Shown here: one piece after another, positions 1-8,679 of the stretch | Position numbering within the stretch: the first letter of the stretch is position 1 | Layout of the letters: every line of letters begins with the position of its first letter | Assembly (NCBI GenBank): GCA_902362365.1 | Contig: CABIVQ010000013.1 | Coordinates: forward strand, 1-59,881 | DNA: 59,881 bases | Origin: Clostridiaceae bacterium | GTDB lineage: Bacteria; Bacillota; Clostridia; Peptostreptococcales; Peptostreptococcaceae | Reading direction: 5' to 3' | Translations under genes and position numbers: made by a program | The notes under the pieces: model-generated | What the model was told of the DNA's origin: nothing | The model's database searches: none | The model's input: the letters and a program-made list of their open reading frames with translations, nothing else

Positions 1-60
1 AATAGACCTCGCAAGTGTCTTGGATATAGGACACCTGCAGAGGTATTTGATGCAACATGA
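1..60 (+). pseudogene. IS30-family transposase, 3' end only (cut by window edge)
   Basis: Reading frame 1 from the first base gives NRPRKCLGYRTPAEVFDAT and then TGA at 58-60. The RPRKCLGYRTPAEVF block is the typical C-terminus of IS30-family DDE transposases. Only the last 19 codons are visible, so it cannot be told whether the element is complete outside the window. It ends about 80 bases before the feo promoter. Confidence 0.85.
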
Positions 61-95
61 ATATAAAGTGTTGCACTTATATTGACAATCTATCT
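61..95 (+). mobile_element. Probable right end of the IS30-family element
   Basis: Directly after the transposase stop is AAGTGTTGCACTT (67-79), a short inverted repeat, followed by TATATTGACAATCTATC. IS30-family elements end shortly after the transposase stop in an inverted repeat of this kind. The left end is outside the window, so the exact terminus and any target duplication cannot be set; the boundary is approximate. TTGACA at 82-87 points outward and could act as a mobile -35 box. Confidence 0.5.
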
Positions 96-139
96 AGAAA
101 AAATATTGCAGAGAAAAATACAATGATTACCAAAAATAG

Positions 140-168
140 TTGACAATAACAATCAATAAAACTATACT
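140..168 (+). promoter_or_regulatory. Sigma-A type promoter of the feo operon
   Basis: TTGACA at 140-145 and TATACT at 163-168 are separated by exactly 17 bases. Transcription would start near 175, inside the Fur-like operator that follows. The first feoA ribosome binding site lies 30 bases further on. Confidence 0.85.
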
Positions 169-176
169 TTAGATGT

Positions 177-195
177 GATAATGATTTTCAGAATC
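177..195 (+). promoter_or_regulatory. Fur box over the feo transcription start
   Basis: The 19 bases GATAATGATTTTCAGAATC match the classic Fur consensus GATAATGATTATCATTATC at 16 of 19 positions. The site starts 8 bases after the -10 box, so bound Fur with iron would block initiation. This fits iron-starvation control of ferrous iron uptake. Fur binding itself is inferred from the consensus. Confidence 0.85.
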
Positions 196-213
196 GCAAA
201 GGGAGTGATATAT

Positions 214-426
214 ATGGCTTTAAGTATGGTAAATATAGGAGAAGAAAAAGAGATCATTGAATTAAGAGCTAAGGATTCAGTAAAAAAACACTTACAAAGC
301 TTAGGATTCATAGTGGGAGAAAAAGTTGAAATAATATCTGAAAATCCTAGTGGATTTATATTATTAATAAAAGGCTCGAAAGTAGCTTTAAATAAAGGAA
401 TAGCAAATAAAATAATAGTTTGTTAA
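214..426 (+). CDS. feoA: FeoA-type ferrous iron transport accessory protein
   Basis: A 70-residue SH3-like FeoA domain protein (MALSMVNIGEEKEI start), the usual size for FeoA. It is a small cytoplasmic partner thought to modulate the FeoB iron transporter. The start at ATG 214 is chosen because AAAGGGAG at 198-205 is well placed for it. An in-frame GTG at 175 would lie at the transcription start inside the Fur box, so it is not used. It is the first gene of feoA-feoA-feoB-Cys-rich gene, with 12 bases to the next gene. Sequence similarity to the second FeoA is low, so the two are not a recent duplication. The precise role of FeoA is not settled even in model bacteria. Confidence 0.85.
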   Translation: MALSMVNIGEEKEIIELRAKDSVKKHLQSLGFIVGEKVEIISENPSGFILLIKGSKVALNKGIANKIIVC

Positions 427-438
427 GGGGGAAATGAA

Positions 439-657
439 ATGACGCTTAAAGATTTGAAACCAGGTCAGTCTGGTGTAGTTGAAAGTATAGGACAAAAGGG
501 GCCGATTAGAAGAAGATTAATGGATATGGGAGTAACGCCTGGTGTTAAAGTTGAGGTAATAAAGGTTGCGCCATTAGGAGATCCGATAGAAATCAATATA
601 AGAGGGTATGAATTAAGCCTTAGAAAAGATGAGGCTCAAAATATAGTATTAAAATAA
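439..657 (+). CDS. feoA: Second FeoA domain protein
   Basis: This 72-residue protein is more typical of FeoA than its neighbour: it has the family pattern LKPGQSGVVESIG, RRRLMDMGVTPGVKVEV and APLGDPIEINIRGYELSLR. A run of G residues with GGGGGAAATG just before the ATG gives the ribosome binding site. The stop codon overlaps the Shine-Dalgarno of feoB (AAGGAG at 656-661), so the two are probably translationally coupled. Two feoA genes before feoB is a common arrangement in Clostridia. It probably acts as a cytoplasmic partner of FeoB. Confidence 0.92.
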   Translation: MTLKDLKPGQSGVVESIGQKGPIRRRLMDMGVTPGVKVEVIKVAPLGDPIEINIRGYELSLRKDEAQNIVLK

Positions 658-668
658 GGAGATTGATC

Positions 669-2774
669 ATGGGGTGTACAATTGCATTAGCAGGTAATCC
701 GAACTGTGGTAAAACTACAGTTTTTAATGAAATAACTGGTTCTAAACAACATGTAGGTAACTGGCCTGGAGTTACAGTAGAAAAAAAAGAAGGGAAATAT
801 AGAAAAAATAAGGATGTAAATGTGGTAGATTTACCAGGAATTTATTCTTTATCACCATATTCAGCAGAAGAAATAGTTGCTAGAAATTATATAATTAATG
901 AAAAACCAGATGTACTTATAAACATAATTGATGCAACAAATATCGAAAGAAATATGTATCTGACTTTACAAATCTTAGAAACAAAAATACCAACAGTAAT
1001 AGCATTAAATATGATGGACGAGGTTGAAGCAAGAGGTACGAAAATAAACATAGCTAAGCTTTCGAAATATATAGGAGTTAAGATAGTACCGATAGTAGCT
1101 AGAACTGGAAAAGGTATTAAGGAATTAATGAATGCTGCAATAGAGGTTGCAAACTCTGTTGATATAAATCAAAAATCAAGTGTCTCATCAAACTACATAA
1201 ATGAATCAGATGGAACTAAAGCCATAAATTTAAGTTTAGGACTAAATGTATTCTCTGAAGATATAGAAGGATATATACAAGATATATACTCAAAGTTTGA
1301 GAGTAGTGAAGGAATAAATGTATGGAAAGCTTTAAAGGTATTAGAAGAAGATGAGCTAGTAAGTGAGACTTTAAATGTATCTGAAAAAGTTGAAATAGAA
1401 AAAATATTAGCTAAAGCAAATAAAGAATTTAATGATGATATTGAGTCTGAAATTGCAGATCAAAGATACAAATTTATAGCTAAGATTGTAAGTAAAACTG
1501 TATCAAAATCTAAAATAGCTAATGGGAAAAGGGAAGAAACTGTATCAGATAAAATAGATAAAGTTATTACAAATAGAGTATTGGCAATACCGATATTCTT
1601 AGCAGTAATGTATTTATTATTTTCTATAACTTTTGGAGAAAGTATTATAGGAGTAGGTGTTTATTTACAAGGGATAGTTTGTGATTTTTGGGATGGACCA
1701 CTTACAGAAACTATAATAGGAGCTTTAGAAAGTGCAGGAGCATCTGAATGGGCTATATCACTTGTTGGAGATGGAATATTAGCAGGAGTAGGTGGAGTCG
1801 TATCTTTTCTACCTCAAATATTAGTATTATTTTTACTTATGTCTATTCTTGAAGATAGTGGTTATATGGCAAGGGTTGCCTTTGTTATGGATAAGATATT
1901 TAGAAAGTTTGGTTTATCAGGGAAATCATTTATACCTTTATTAATGGGATTTGGTTGTTCAGTACCAGCACTTATGGCTTCAAGAACATTAGAAAATGAA
2001 AAAGATCGTAAGATAACAATGATGATAACACCGTTTATGTCTTGTGGAGCTAAATTGCCAATATATTTAATGTTTGCAGCAACTTTATTCCCAAATAGTA
2101 ATCAAACAAATATAATTTACTCTATTTATATGTTAGGGTTAGTTGTAGCAGTATTATGTGCATTAATATTAAGTAAATTTGTATTAAAAGGAGAAGCATC
2201 AAACTTTATAATGGAGCTTCCTCAATATAGAATACCAACTTTAAAAAGTGTATTAATTCATGCATGGGAGAAAGTAAAAGGATTTGCAATAAAAGCAGGA
2301 ACTATAATATTAGCATCAACAATATTAATATGGTTATTATCTAATTTTAATTTATCGGGAATGTGTGAAATGGAAGATAGTATACTTGCTAGTATGGGTA
2401 GAAGTATTCAATGGATATTTGCACCATTAGGATTTGGAGATTGGAGAGCATCTGTAGGTGTAGTTACTGGATGGATAGCAAAAGAAAATATAGTTTCTAC
2501 ATTTGGTGTTTTATTTGGAGCAAGTGATGCCATAACAGAAGCAGCAATGGAAGGTAGTGCAGCTATACCAGGAGTAGTAGATGTATTTACACAAGCATCA
2601 GCATTTTCATATATGGTATTTAACTTATTGTGTATGCCATGCTTTGCCGCAGTAGGGGCAATAAAAAGAGAAATGGGATCTTGGAAATGGACATTAAGAA
2701 CAGTAGGATTCCAAATGCTTGTAGCTTGGATAGTAGCTTTTGGAACATATATGGTATGCCAAATGATATTTTAA
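669..2774 (+). CDS. feoB: Ferrous iron transporter B
   Basis: FeoB of 701 residues, the main permease for Fe2+ uptake. The N-terminal GTPase domain (about 1-165) shows G1 GNPNCGKTT, G3 DLPGIYSLSP and G4 NMMD. It is followed by a helical GDI-like region and a membrane domain from about residue 290. The membrane domain contains the two Gate motifs with conserved Cys (GFGCSVPAL and the later NLLCMPCFAAVGA). ATG 669 is taken as start because AAGGAG at 656-661 is 7 bases upstream; an in-frame TTG at 663 is too close to it. The third gene of the Fur-controlled operon. Confidence 0.97.
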   Translation: MGCTIALAGNPNCGKTTVFNEITGSKQHVGNWPGVTVEKKEGKYRKNKDVNVVDLPGIYSLSPYSAEEIVARNYIINEKPDVLINIIDATNIERNMYLTLQILETKIPTVIALNMMDEVEARGTKINIAKLSKYIGVKIVPIVARTGKGIKELMNAAIEVANSVDINQKSSVSSNYINESDGTKAINLSLGLNVFSEDIEGYIQDIYSKFESSEGINVWKALKVLEEDELVSETLNVSEKVEIEKILAKANKEFNDDIESEIADQRYKFIAKIVSKTVSKSKIANGKREETVSDKIDKVITNRVLAIPIFLAVMYLLFSITFGESIIGVGVYLQGIVCDFWDGPLTETIIGALESAGASEWAISLVGDGILAGVGGVVSFLPQILVLFLLMSILEDSGYMARVAFVMDKIFRKFGLSGKSFIPLLMGFGCSVPALMASRTLENEKDRKITMMITPFMSCGAKLPIYLMFAATLFPNSNQTNIIYSIYMLGLVVAVLCALILSKFVLKGEASNFIMELPQYRIPTLKSVLIHAWEKVKGFAIKAGTIILASTILIWLLSNFNLSGMCEMEDSILASMGRSIQWIFAPLGFGDWRASVGVVTGWIAKENIVSTFGVLFGASDAITEAAMEGSAAIPGVVDVFTQASAFSYMVFNLLCMPCFAAVGAIKREMGSWKWTLRTVGFQMLVAWIVAFGTYMVCQMIF

Positions 2775-2801
2775 ATTTTAACTGCGTTAGGAAGTGAATT
2801 A

Positions 2802-2954
2802 ATGATCAATTATATAATAGGTATAGGAGCTTTCTTAGTAGTAGTATTAGTTATAAAAAACTTTATTAAAAATATAAAAGATGAAAAATCTAGTTGTGGA
2901 TGTAGCTGTAAAGGATGCTCATCTAGTGATAATTGCAATAAAAATTCAAATTAA
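2802..2954 (+). CDS. FeoB-associated Cys-rich membrane protein
   Basis: A 50-residue protein with one N-terminal membrane helix (MINYIIGIGAFLVVVLVIKN), a short basic linker and a Cys-rich tail with CGCSCKGC and one further Cys. This is the layout of the FeoB-associated Cys-rich family found directly after feoB in many Firmicutes. It is proposed to work with FeoB in place of FeoC, possibly binding Fe2+ through its cysteines; that function is inferred from location. AGGAAG at 2789-2794 is the ribosome binding site. It is the last gene before a strong terminator. Confidence 0.85.
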   Translation: MINYIIGIGAFLVVVLVIKNFIKNIKDEKSSCGCSCKGCSSSDNCNKNSN

Positions 2955-2961
2955 AAAAAGA

Positions 2962-3007
2962 AATCTTGAAATTATAAAATTTAGAATTATAATTTCAAGA
3001 TTTTTTT
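2962..3007 (+). terminator. Rho-independent terminator of the feo operon
   Basis: A perfect 16-bp stem (2962-2977 with 2987-3002), a 9-base loop and a T run to 3007, placed 7 bases after the stop of the Cys-rich gene. Confidence 0.93.
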
Positions 3008-3068
3008 GTGTGATAAATTATATAAAAGAAATTTCTATTAGATTTTATCGTTATAAATAATAATAGTG

Positions 3069-3105
3069 TATCATATTAAAAAAAAATGGTTAAATATGAT
3101 ATAAT
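3069..3105 (+). promoter_or_regulatory. Candidate fbp promoter inside an inverted repeat
   Basis: A TATAAT box at 3100-3105 lies 36 bases before fbp; the matching -35 (TTAAAA, 3076-3081) is poor. A 9-bp perfect inverted repeat, TATCATATT at 3069-3077 and AATATGATA at 3093-3101, spans from the -35 to the -10. It could be an operator or only an AT-rich coincidence. Confidence 0.4.
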
Positions 3106-3141
3106 ATACATTAGATAAAAAGAGAAGTTGGAGGAAGTAAA

Positions 3142-5127
3142 ATGAAGGAACTATCAACTGTGTCAGATGATTATTTAATGAATAATATTAAGTATTTAAA
3201 ATTATTATCAAAGCAGTATCCTAGCATATCAAAGGCTAGTGCAGAAATTATAAACTTGGAGGCAATATTAAATCTTCCAAAAGGAACAGAACACTTTTTA
3301 ACAGATGTGCATGGAGAGTATGAGCCATTTGTACATGTACTAAGAAATGGTTCAGGGGTAATAAAAAGAAAAATAGAGGAGTTATTTGCAAATAACTTAA
3401 GAGAATCGGAAAAAAAGATGCTAGCAACTCTTGTTTATTATCCAGAACAAAAGTTAGAGTTAATATCTAAGGAAGAAACTGACATAGATGATTTTTATAG
3501 AATAAATATGTATAGATTAATAGAGCTATGCAGATATACATCAAGTAAATATACAAGATCGAAAGTTAGGAAATTTTTACCGGAAGAGTTTAGATATATA
3601 ATGGAAGAATTATTACATCCAGATAATAGTAGTGATCATAAACAAGAATACTATCATAGTATAATTGAAACTATTATAGATATAGATAGAGCGAAAGAAT
3701 TTATAATAGCAATATCAAAGGTAATACAAAAGCTAGTTGTAGATAGATTACATATACTAGGTGATATTTATGATAGAGGCCCAAGACCAGATATAATCAT
3801 GGATACATTAATGGATCACCACAGTGTAGATATACAATGGGGAAATCATGATGTTTTATGGATGGGAGCTGCAGCTGGACAACCAGTGAATATAGCTAAT
3901 GCACTTAGAATTTGTGCAAGATATGCTAATTTAGATATAGCAGAAGATTTTTATGGAATAAACTTACTTCCTTTAGCAACTTTTGCAATGGAAGTATATA
4001 AAGATGACCCGTGTAAGGAGTTTATACCTAAAGTAGGAGATCAAGATGTATCAAAAAGTGAAAAAAGCTTAATAGCAAAAATGCATAAAGCTATAAGTAT
4101 AATCCAGTTCAAACTAGAGGGTGAAGTAATAAAAAGAAGACCTGAGTTTGAAATGAACCATAGATTATTATTAGAGAAAATAAATTATGAAGATGGAACT
4201 ATTAATTTAAAAGGGAGAACATATAAATTAAAAGATGTTAATTTCCCTACGATAGATCCTAAGGAGCCTTACAAGTTAACAAAATCAGAAGAGGTTGTAG
4301 TAGAAAAATTAGTATCATCATTTAAAGGAAGTGAGAAATTACAAAAACATGTTTCTTTCTTATTTTCAAAAGGAAGTATATATTTAAAAGCTAATTCTAA
4401 TTTATTATTCCACGGATGCATACCTTTAAATGCAGATGGAAGCTTTATGTCTATGAAACTTCAAAATAAAGAATATAAAGGTAAAGAGCTAATGGATAAA
4501 ATGGAAGTTTTAGCAAGGGAAGGATATTTCTTTGCTGAAAATACATATCAAAAGCAGTATGGTATGGATATTATGTGGTATTTATGGACTGGTAAATGCT
4601 CTTCACTATTTGGAAAAGATGATATGACCACATTTGAAAGGTATTTTATAGCAGAAAAAGAAGCTCATAAAGAAAATAAGAATCCATATTATCTACTAAG
4701 AGAAGATGATGAAATGTGTGAAAGAGTTTATGAAGAATTTGGACTAGATCTTGAAGAATCACATATAATAAATGGACATGTTCCGGTAGAAAGTAAAAAT
4801 GGAGAAAGTCCTATAAAAGCAAATGGTAGGATATTAGTTATAGATGGAGGTTTCTCAAAAGCTTATCAAAAGAAAACTGGTATAGCTGGATATACTTTAA
4901 TATATAATTCATATAGCTTACAAATAGTATCGCATGAACCATTCAGTTCAGCAGAAGAAGCTATAGTAAATGAAAGTGATATATTATCAACTACAGTAGT
5001 TGTAGAGCATAAAATAAAAAGAAGAAGAGTAAAAGATACTGATGCTGGAGAGAAAATAAAGGAAGAAATAAAAGATTTAAAAATGCTTTTACTAGCATAT
5101 AGAAAAGGTTTAATAAAAGAAAGATAA
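3142..5127 (+). CDS. fbp: Fructose-1,6-bisphosphatase, class III
   Basis: A 661-residue enzyme of the Firmicutes-type class III FBPase, which hydrolyses fructose 1,6-bisphosphate to fructose 6-phosphate in gluconeogenesis. The calcineurin-like metal motifs are visible: [12 protein letters not shown] near residue 50, [12 protein letters not shown] near 205, [10 protein letters not shown] near 230 and NGHVPVE near 540. Length matches the family. The ATG is preceded by TTGGAGGAAG. It stands alone between the feo terminator and the glcT promoter. Its neighbourhood with the glucose PTS puts opposite directions of hexose metabolism side by side. Confidence 0.96.
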   Translation: MKELSTVSDDYLMNNIKYLKLLSKQYPSISKASAEIINLEAILNLPKGTEHFLTDVHGEYEPFVHVLRNGSGVIKRKIEELFANNLRESEKKMLATLVYYPEQKLELISKEETDIDDFYRINMYRLIELCRYTSSKYTRSKVRKFLPEEFRYIMEELLHPDNSSDHKQEYYHSIIETIIDIDRAKEFIIAISKVIQKLVVDRLHILGDIYDRGPRPDIIMDTLMDHHSVDIQWGNHDVLWMGAAAGQPVNIANALRICARYANLDIAEDFYGINLLPLATFAMEVYKDDPCKEFIPKVGDQDVSKSEKSLIAKMHKAISIIQFKLEGEVIKRRPEFEMNHRLLLEKINYEDGTINLKGRTYKLKDVNFPTIDPKEPYKLTKSEEVVVEKLVSSFKGSEKLQKHVSFLFSKGSIYLKANSNLLFHGCIPLNADGSFMSMKLQNKEYKGKELMDKMEVLAREGYFFAENTYQKQYGMDIMWYLWTGKCSSLFGKDDMTTFERYFIAEKEAHKENKNPYYLLREDDEMCERVYEEFGLDLEESHIINGHVPVESKNGESPIKANGRILVIDGGFSKAYQKKTGIAGYTLIYNSYSLQIVSHEPFSSAEEAIVNESDILSTTVVVEHKIKRRRVKDTDAGEKIKEEIKDLKMLLLAYRKGLIKER

Positions 5128-5164
5128 AGTTTAAAATTTTTAAGTAATTTAATAATGAAAAAAC

Positions 5165-5193
5165 TTGACACTAAATATACATTATACTAGAAT
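5165..5193 (+). promoter_or_regulatory. Promoter of the glcT leader
   Basis: TTGACA at 5165-5170 and TAGAAT at 5188-5193 have a 17-base spacer. The start point would be near 5200, about 40 bases before the RAT element. Confidence 0.75.
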
Positions 5194-5240
5194 TTAATTG
5201 TAATAAATTTTAAATAAAATATAATTCAATTAACTATATT

Positions 5241-5317
5241 GGATTGTTACTGATAATGCAGGCAATACCTAGGTTAAGTTTTACAGTATAACTGTATCTT
5301 AATTTAGGTATTTTTAT
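5241..5317 (+). promoter_or_regulatory. RAT antiterminator site overlapping a terminator, leader of glcT
   Basis: The RAT (ribonucleic antiterminator) core GATTGTTACTG ... GCAGGCAATACC occupies 5241-5269 and closely follows the BglG/LicT/GlcT-family RAT consensus. Its 3' end is also the 5' arm of a 15-bp terminator stem (5264-5278 with 5298-5312, two G-U pairs) followed by TTTTTATTT. The two structures exclude each other. Bound GlcT should stabilise the RAT and let transcription continue into glcT, which implies that the antiterminator controls its own gene. Confidence 0.92.
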
Positions 5318-5356
5318 TTGTGTAAATTTAGTAGTCAGTTAGAGGGGGGAGACAAT

Positions 5357-6211
5357 ATGATTATTGAAAGAGTTTATAACAATAATGTAGTATTAGTTAA
5401 AGATGAACAAAGTCAAAAAGAATTAATACTTACAGGTTGTGGTATAGGATTTCAAAAGAAAATAGGCCAAATAGCTGACGAGAGTAAAATAGAAAAAAAG
5501 TTTATAGCTGAAGATGTAAGTTTTAGAAATAAGATAAGTAAACTTGCAATGGAAGTTGATGAAAATGTATTTAAGGCTAGTTTTGATATAATTGAATATG
5601 CTGAGAAACTATTAAATACAGAGTTATATGACTATATATATGTAGCACTTACAGATCATATTGCATTTGCATTAAAAAGGTATGAAGAAAATATAGAAAT
5701 AAAAAATGAATTATTATATGAGATAAGAAGAATTCACAAGCAAGAATTTGAAATTGGTTTATGGGCAATAAATCATTTAAATAAAGAGTTTAATCTTAAT
5801 TTACCAGAGGATGAAGCTGCATTTATAGCTATGCATATAGTAAATGCTAATTATAATGAAGATACATCTGAATCATTTTTGATGACAAAGATAGTTAAAG
5901 AAATTCTTAATATAATAAGATATTTTTATTCTGTAGATTTTAATACTAATGAAATGAACTATGAAAGATTATTAACTCATTTAAAATTTTTTGCGAAGCG
6001 ATTAATTAAACATGAGAGTAAAGGAAATAAGAAGAATGAATTATTAGATATTATAAAAGTAAAATATGAGGATTCATATAATTGTGCAGTTAAAATAAAA
6101 ACTTTCATAGAGGAACATTATGAATATGAGGTAAGTGAAGATGAAATGTTATATTTAACATTACATATTAATAGGGTTATAGAAGTTATAAGAATAGAAG
6201 AAGCTAAATGA
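5357..6211 (+). CDS. glcT: BglG-family transcription antiterminator, GlcT type
   Basis: A 284-residue RNA-binding antiterminator with CAT domain (about 1-56), PRD1 (about 65-170) and PRD2 (about 172-284). The four PTS-phosphorylated histidines expected in the PRDs are present at H101, H160, H208 and H270, almost the LicT spacing. The start is ATG 5357 after AGAGGGGGG; the longer frame from TTG 5318 lies in the terminator U-tract. It is placed directly before a second RAT and a glucose-type EIICBA gene, the glcT-ptsG arrangement of Bacillus subtilis, so GlcT is preferred over LicT. When sugar is present it should be dephosphorylated at PRD1 and promote read-through. Confidence 0.9.
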   Translation: MIIERVYNNNVVLVKDEQSQKELILTGCGIGFQKKIGQIADESKIEKKFIAEDVSFRNKISKLAMEVDENVFKASFDIIEYAEKLLNTELYDYIYVALTDHIAFALKRYEENIEIKNELLYEIRRIHKQEFEIGLWAINHLNKEFNLNLPEDEAAFIAMHIVNANYNEDTSESFLMTKIVKEILNIIRYFYSVDFNTNEMNYERLLTHLKFFAKRLIKHESKGNKKNELLDIIKVKYEDSYNCAVKIKTFIEEHYEYEVSEDEMLYLTLHINRVIEVIRIEEAK

Positions 6212-6228
6212 ATAATTAAACTATATTA

Positions 6229-6387
6229 AGGTTGTTACTGTTCGGCAGGCAAGACTTAGGTTTATAAAAATATATGATTACTTGATTTTTAATAAGTTCA
6301 AGTAGTAAGTATACCTTAGGGTAGGTTTATTTACGTGAATTTATTAGAATAATGATTGTATATTTCTATAAGCTTAAGTCTTTTTTT
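6229..6387 (+). promoter_or_regulatory. Second RAT site and long-loop terminator, leader of ptsG
   Basis: Starting 18 bases after the glcT stop is a RAT-like site (6229-6257) with the core GGTTGTTACTG, a TTCG apical loop and GCAGGCAAGACTT. Its last bases are the 5' arm (6251-6266) of a 16-bp stem with 6367-6382 (two G-U pairs), followed by a T run to 6387. The loop of about 100 bases holds its own hairpin (TACTTGA with TCAAGTA). The 324-base gap between glcT and ptsG is thus mostly regulatory leader. The rest of it, 6388-6535, is AT-rich with no clear promoter. Confidence 0.85.
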
Positions 6388-6535
6388 ACGCTTAAGCAAA
6401 GGGAACTTTTTTATTAATGAAATATTTTTGTACTTATGCAAATTATATTTTTATAGTAAGATGATTAAAATTTTTTATCAAGTAAAAATATGTTTTTATC
6501 ATATTAAATTTAAAAATTAAGAAAAGGAGATTGTT

Positions 6536-8572
6536 ATGAAAAAGTTATTTGGTATTTTACAAAAAGTTGGTAAATCTCTAATGTTACCAGTTGCAATACT
6601 TCCAGCAGCAGGTATATTACTAGGGATAGGAAATGCATTAGTAAATGAAAGTGTAATATCTTACATGCCATTTTTAGCTAATGACATAGTTATTATGATA
6701 GCTAGTATAATGGAAGGTTGTGGTCAGATAATATTTGATAACTTACCACTAATATTTGCAGTTGGTGTAGCCGTTGGATTAACAGATGGTGAAGGTGTTG
6801 CAGCTCTTGCAGCAATAGTTGGTTTCTTAGTAATGAATAAGTCTATGGGGATTACTGGTGAAGTAACACTTGAAATGACTAATGGGCCTTTATATGCAAA
6901 TGTGTTAGGTATACCGACAATACAAACTGGTGTATTTGGAGGTATTATAATAGGTATCCTTGCAGCGAATTTATATAAGAAATATTATAAGATTGAATTG
7001 CCACAATATCTAGGGTTCTTTGCTGGTAAGAGATTTGTTCCAATCGTTACAGCAGCATTATCTTTAATAATAGGTTTAGGTTTAACGTTTATTTGGCCTC
7101 CAATACAAAACGGATTAATGGAATTCTCAAATACTGTTATAGATGCTAATCAAACGTTAGCAGCATTATTATTTGGTACAATAGAAAGAGCATTAATACC
7201 ATTTGGATTACATCATGCATTTTATAATCCATTCTGGTATCAATTTGGTGAATACGTAAATAAAGCTGGTGAACTTGTAATGGGAGATCAAAGTATATGG
7301 TTTGCACAACTTAAAGATGGTGTAGAATTTACAGCAGGTACATTTATGACTGGTAAATTCCCATTTATGATGTTTGGACTACCAGCAGCAGCTTTAGCTA
7401 TGGTACATGAAGCAAAGCCTGAAAAGAAAAAATATGTAGCAGGTATAATGGCATCGGCAGCATTAACTTCATTCTTAACAGGTATAACAGAGCCGATAGA
7501 ATTTACATTCTTATTTGTTGCTCCAGTATTATTTGGGATACACTGTGTATTTGCAGGTTTATCATTTATGATAATGCAGATATTAAATGTTAAAATAGGA
7601 ATGACATTCTCAGGAGGACTAATAGACTTTACTTTATTTGGGATAATACCAAATAGAACTCCATGGTATTTTGTCATAGTAGTTGGTTTAGCTTTAGCAG
7701 TAATATACTACTTCGGATTTAGATTTATGATAAGAAAATTTGATTTAAAAACTCCGGGTAGAGAAGATGATGTTGAAGAGGATGGAAATTTATCTGATTT
7801 AGGACAAGGCGAATTAGCATATGAAATACTAAATGCCTTAGGTGAAAAAGAAAACTTAAAAAGTTTAGATGCTTGTATAACTAGATTAAGAGTACAAGTT
7901 AAAGATATAAATAAAGTAGATAAAGATAAGTTAAAAGAACTTGGTGCAGCTGGAGTAATGGTTGTAGGGGATAATATACAAGCTATATTTGGAACAAAGT
8001 CAGATACATTAAAATCTGAAATAAATGAAATTATATCAGGTAAGTTAGTAGTTAATAAATCTGATAAAAAAGAGATTGATAAAAAAATAGAAAGTAAGGA
8101 AGTAGCAACATCTTCTGATGAGGAAATATTATCACTAACAAATGGTGAAATATTGGAATTATCTAAGGTTCCAGATGAAGTTTTTTCAAGTAAATTAATG
8201 GGAGATGGATTTGCTATAAAATCAAATGATGGAGTGATATGTTCTCCAGTTGATGGTAGTGTAGAAGTTATATTCCCTACAAAACATGCTGTTATAATAA
8301 AATCTAAAACTGGTAGAGAAATTCTTATACATATGGGGATTGAAACAGTTAAATTAGAAGGTAAAGGATTTGATTTATTTGTAAATGTGGGAGATAAAGT
8401 TCATGCTGGAGATAAGCTAGCAAAAATGGACTTAGAATATATAGAAGCAAATGCTACGTCAAGTATAACTCCGGTAATATTTACCAACCTAGAAGAAAAT
8501 GAAAAAATTAAAGTTAAAAATGGATTATGTAAAGTAAAAGAAAATAATAGAATTAATATCAAAAATGTTTAG
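6536..8572 (+). CDS. ptsG: Glucose-type PTS transporter EIICBA
   Basis: A single-chain phosphotransferase permease of 678 residues that imports and phosphorylates a hexose, most likely glucose. The order is EIIC membrane domain (about 1-400, with the ITEPIEFTF signature), EIIB (about 425-505, phosphocysteine C447 in [10 protein letters not shown]) and EIIA (about 535-678, phosphohistidine H599 in [15 protein letters not shown], with a second active-site His near 584). Substrate is assigned from family and from the GlcT/RAT context; N-acetylglucosamine or another glucoside cannot be excluded by reading. AAAAGGAG precedes the ATG. Expression should depend on the upstream RAT/terminator switch. 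Confidence 0.9.
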   Translation: MKKLFGILQKVGKSLMLPVAILPAAGILLGIGNALVNESVISYMPFLANDIVIMIASIMEGCGQIIFDNLPLIFAVGVAVGLTDGEGVAALAAIVGFLVMNKSMGITGEVTLEMTNGPLYANVLGIPTIQTGVFGGIIIGILAANLYKKYYKIELPQYLGFFAGKRFVPIVTAALSLIIGLGLTFIWPPIQNGLMEFSNTVIDANQTLAALLFGTIERALIPFGLHHAFYNPFWYQFGEYVNKAGELVMGDQSIWFAQLKDGVEFTAGTFMTGKFPFMMFGLPAAALAMVHEAKPEKKKYVAGIMASAALTSFLTGITEPIEFTFLFVAPVLFGIHCVFAGLSFMIMQILNVKIGMTFSGGLIDFTLFGIIPNRTPWYFVIVVGLALAVIYYFGFRFMIRKFDLKTPGREDDVEEDGNLSDLGQGELAYEILNALGEKENLKSLDACITRLRVQVKDINKVDKDKLKELGAAGVMVVGDNIQAIFGTKSDTLKSEINEIISGKLVVNKSDKKEIDKKIESKEVATSSDEEILSLTNGEILELSKVPDEVFSSKLMGDGFAIKSNDGVICSPVDGSVEVIFPTKHAVIIKSKTGREILIHMGIETVKLEGKGFDLFVNVGDKVHAGDKLAKMDLEYIEANATSSITPVIFTNLEENEKIKVKNGLCKVKENNRINIKNV

Positions 8573-8597
8573 ATATAAAAAAACAATTTTAAAATAT

Positions 8598-8632
8598 AAA
8601 GGGTTGATCTTTAACAAAGTTCAACCCTTTTA
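8598..8632. terminator. Terminator between ptsG and the reverse-strand beta-propeller gene
   Basis: A 10-bp stem, AAAGGGTTGA at 8598-8607 with TCAACCCTTT at 8621-8630, 26 bases after the ptsG stop. T-rich sequence follows on both strands, so it may serve both convergent genes. Confidence 0.8.
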
Positions 8633-8679
8633 TATATGTTTATTTATATATACTTTATTAAAAAATAGTAATTAGTTAG

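Noticed and set aside
175..213. In-frame GTG start that would lengthen the first FeoA by 13 residues
   Set aside because: It lies at the transcription start in the Fur box, without a ribosome binding site; ATG 214 has one.
4866..5171. Minus-strand open frame of about 100 codons at the end of fbp
   Set aside because: It overlaps the conserved end of fbp on the other strand, has no ribosome binding site and a low-complexity Phe/Ser/Ile protein; a shadow frame.
6372..6397. GCTTAAG/CTTAAGC hairpin as a separate terminator
   Set aside because: The T run lies in its loop rather than after it; the arm fits better as part of the long terminator stem with 6251-6266.
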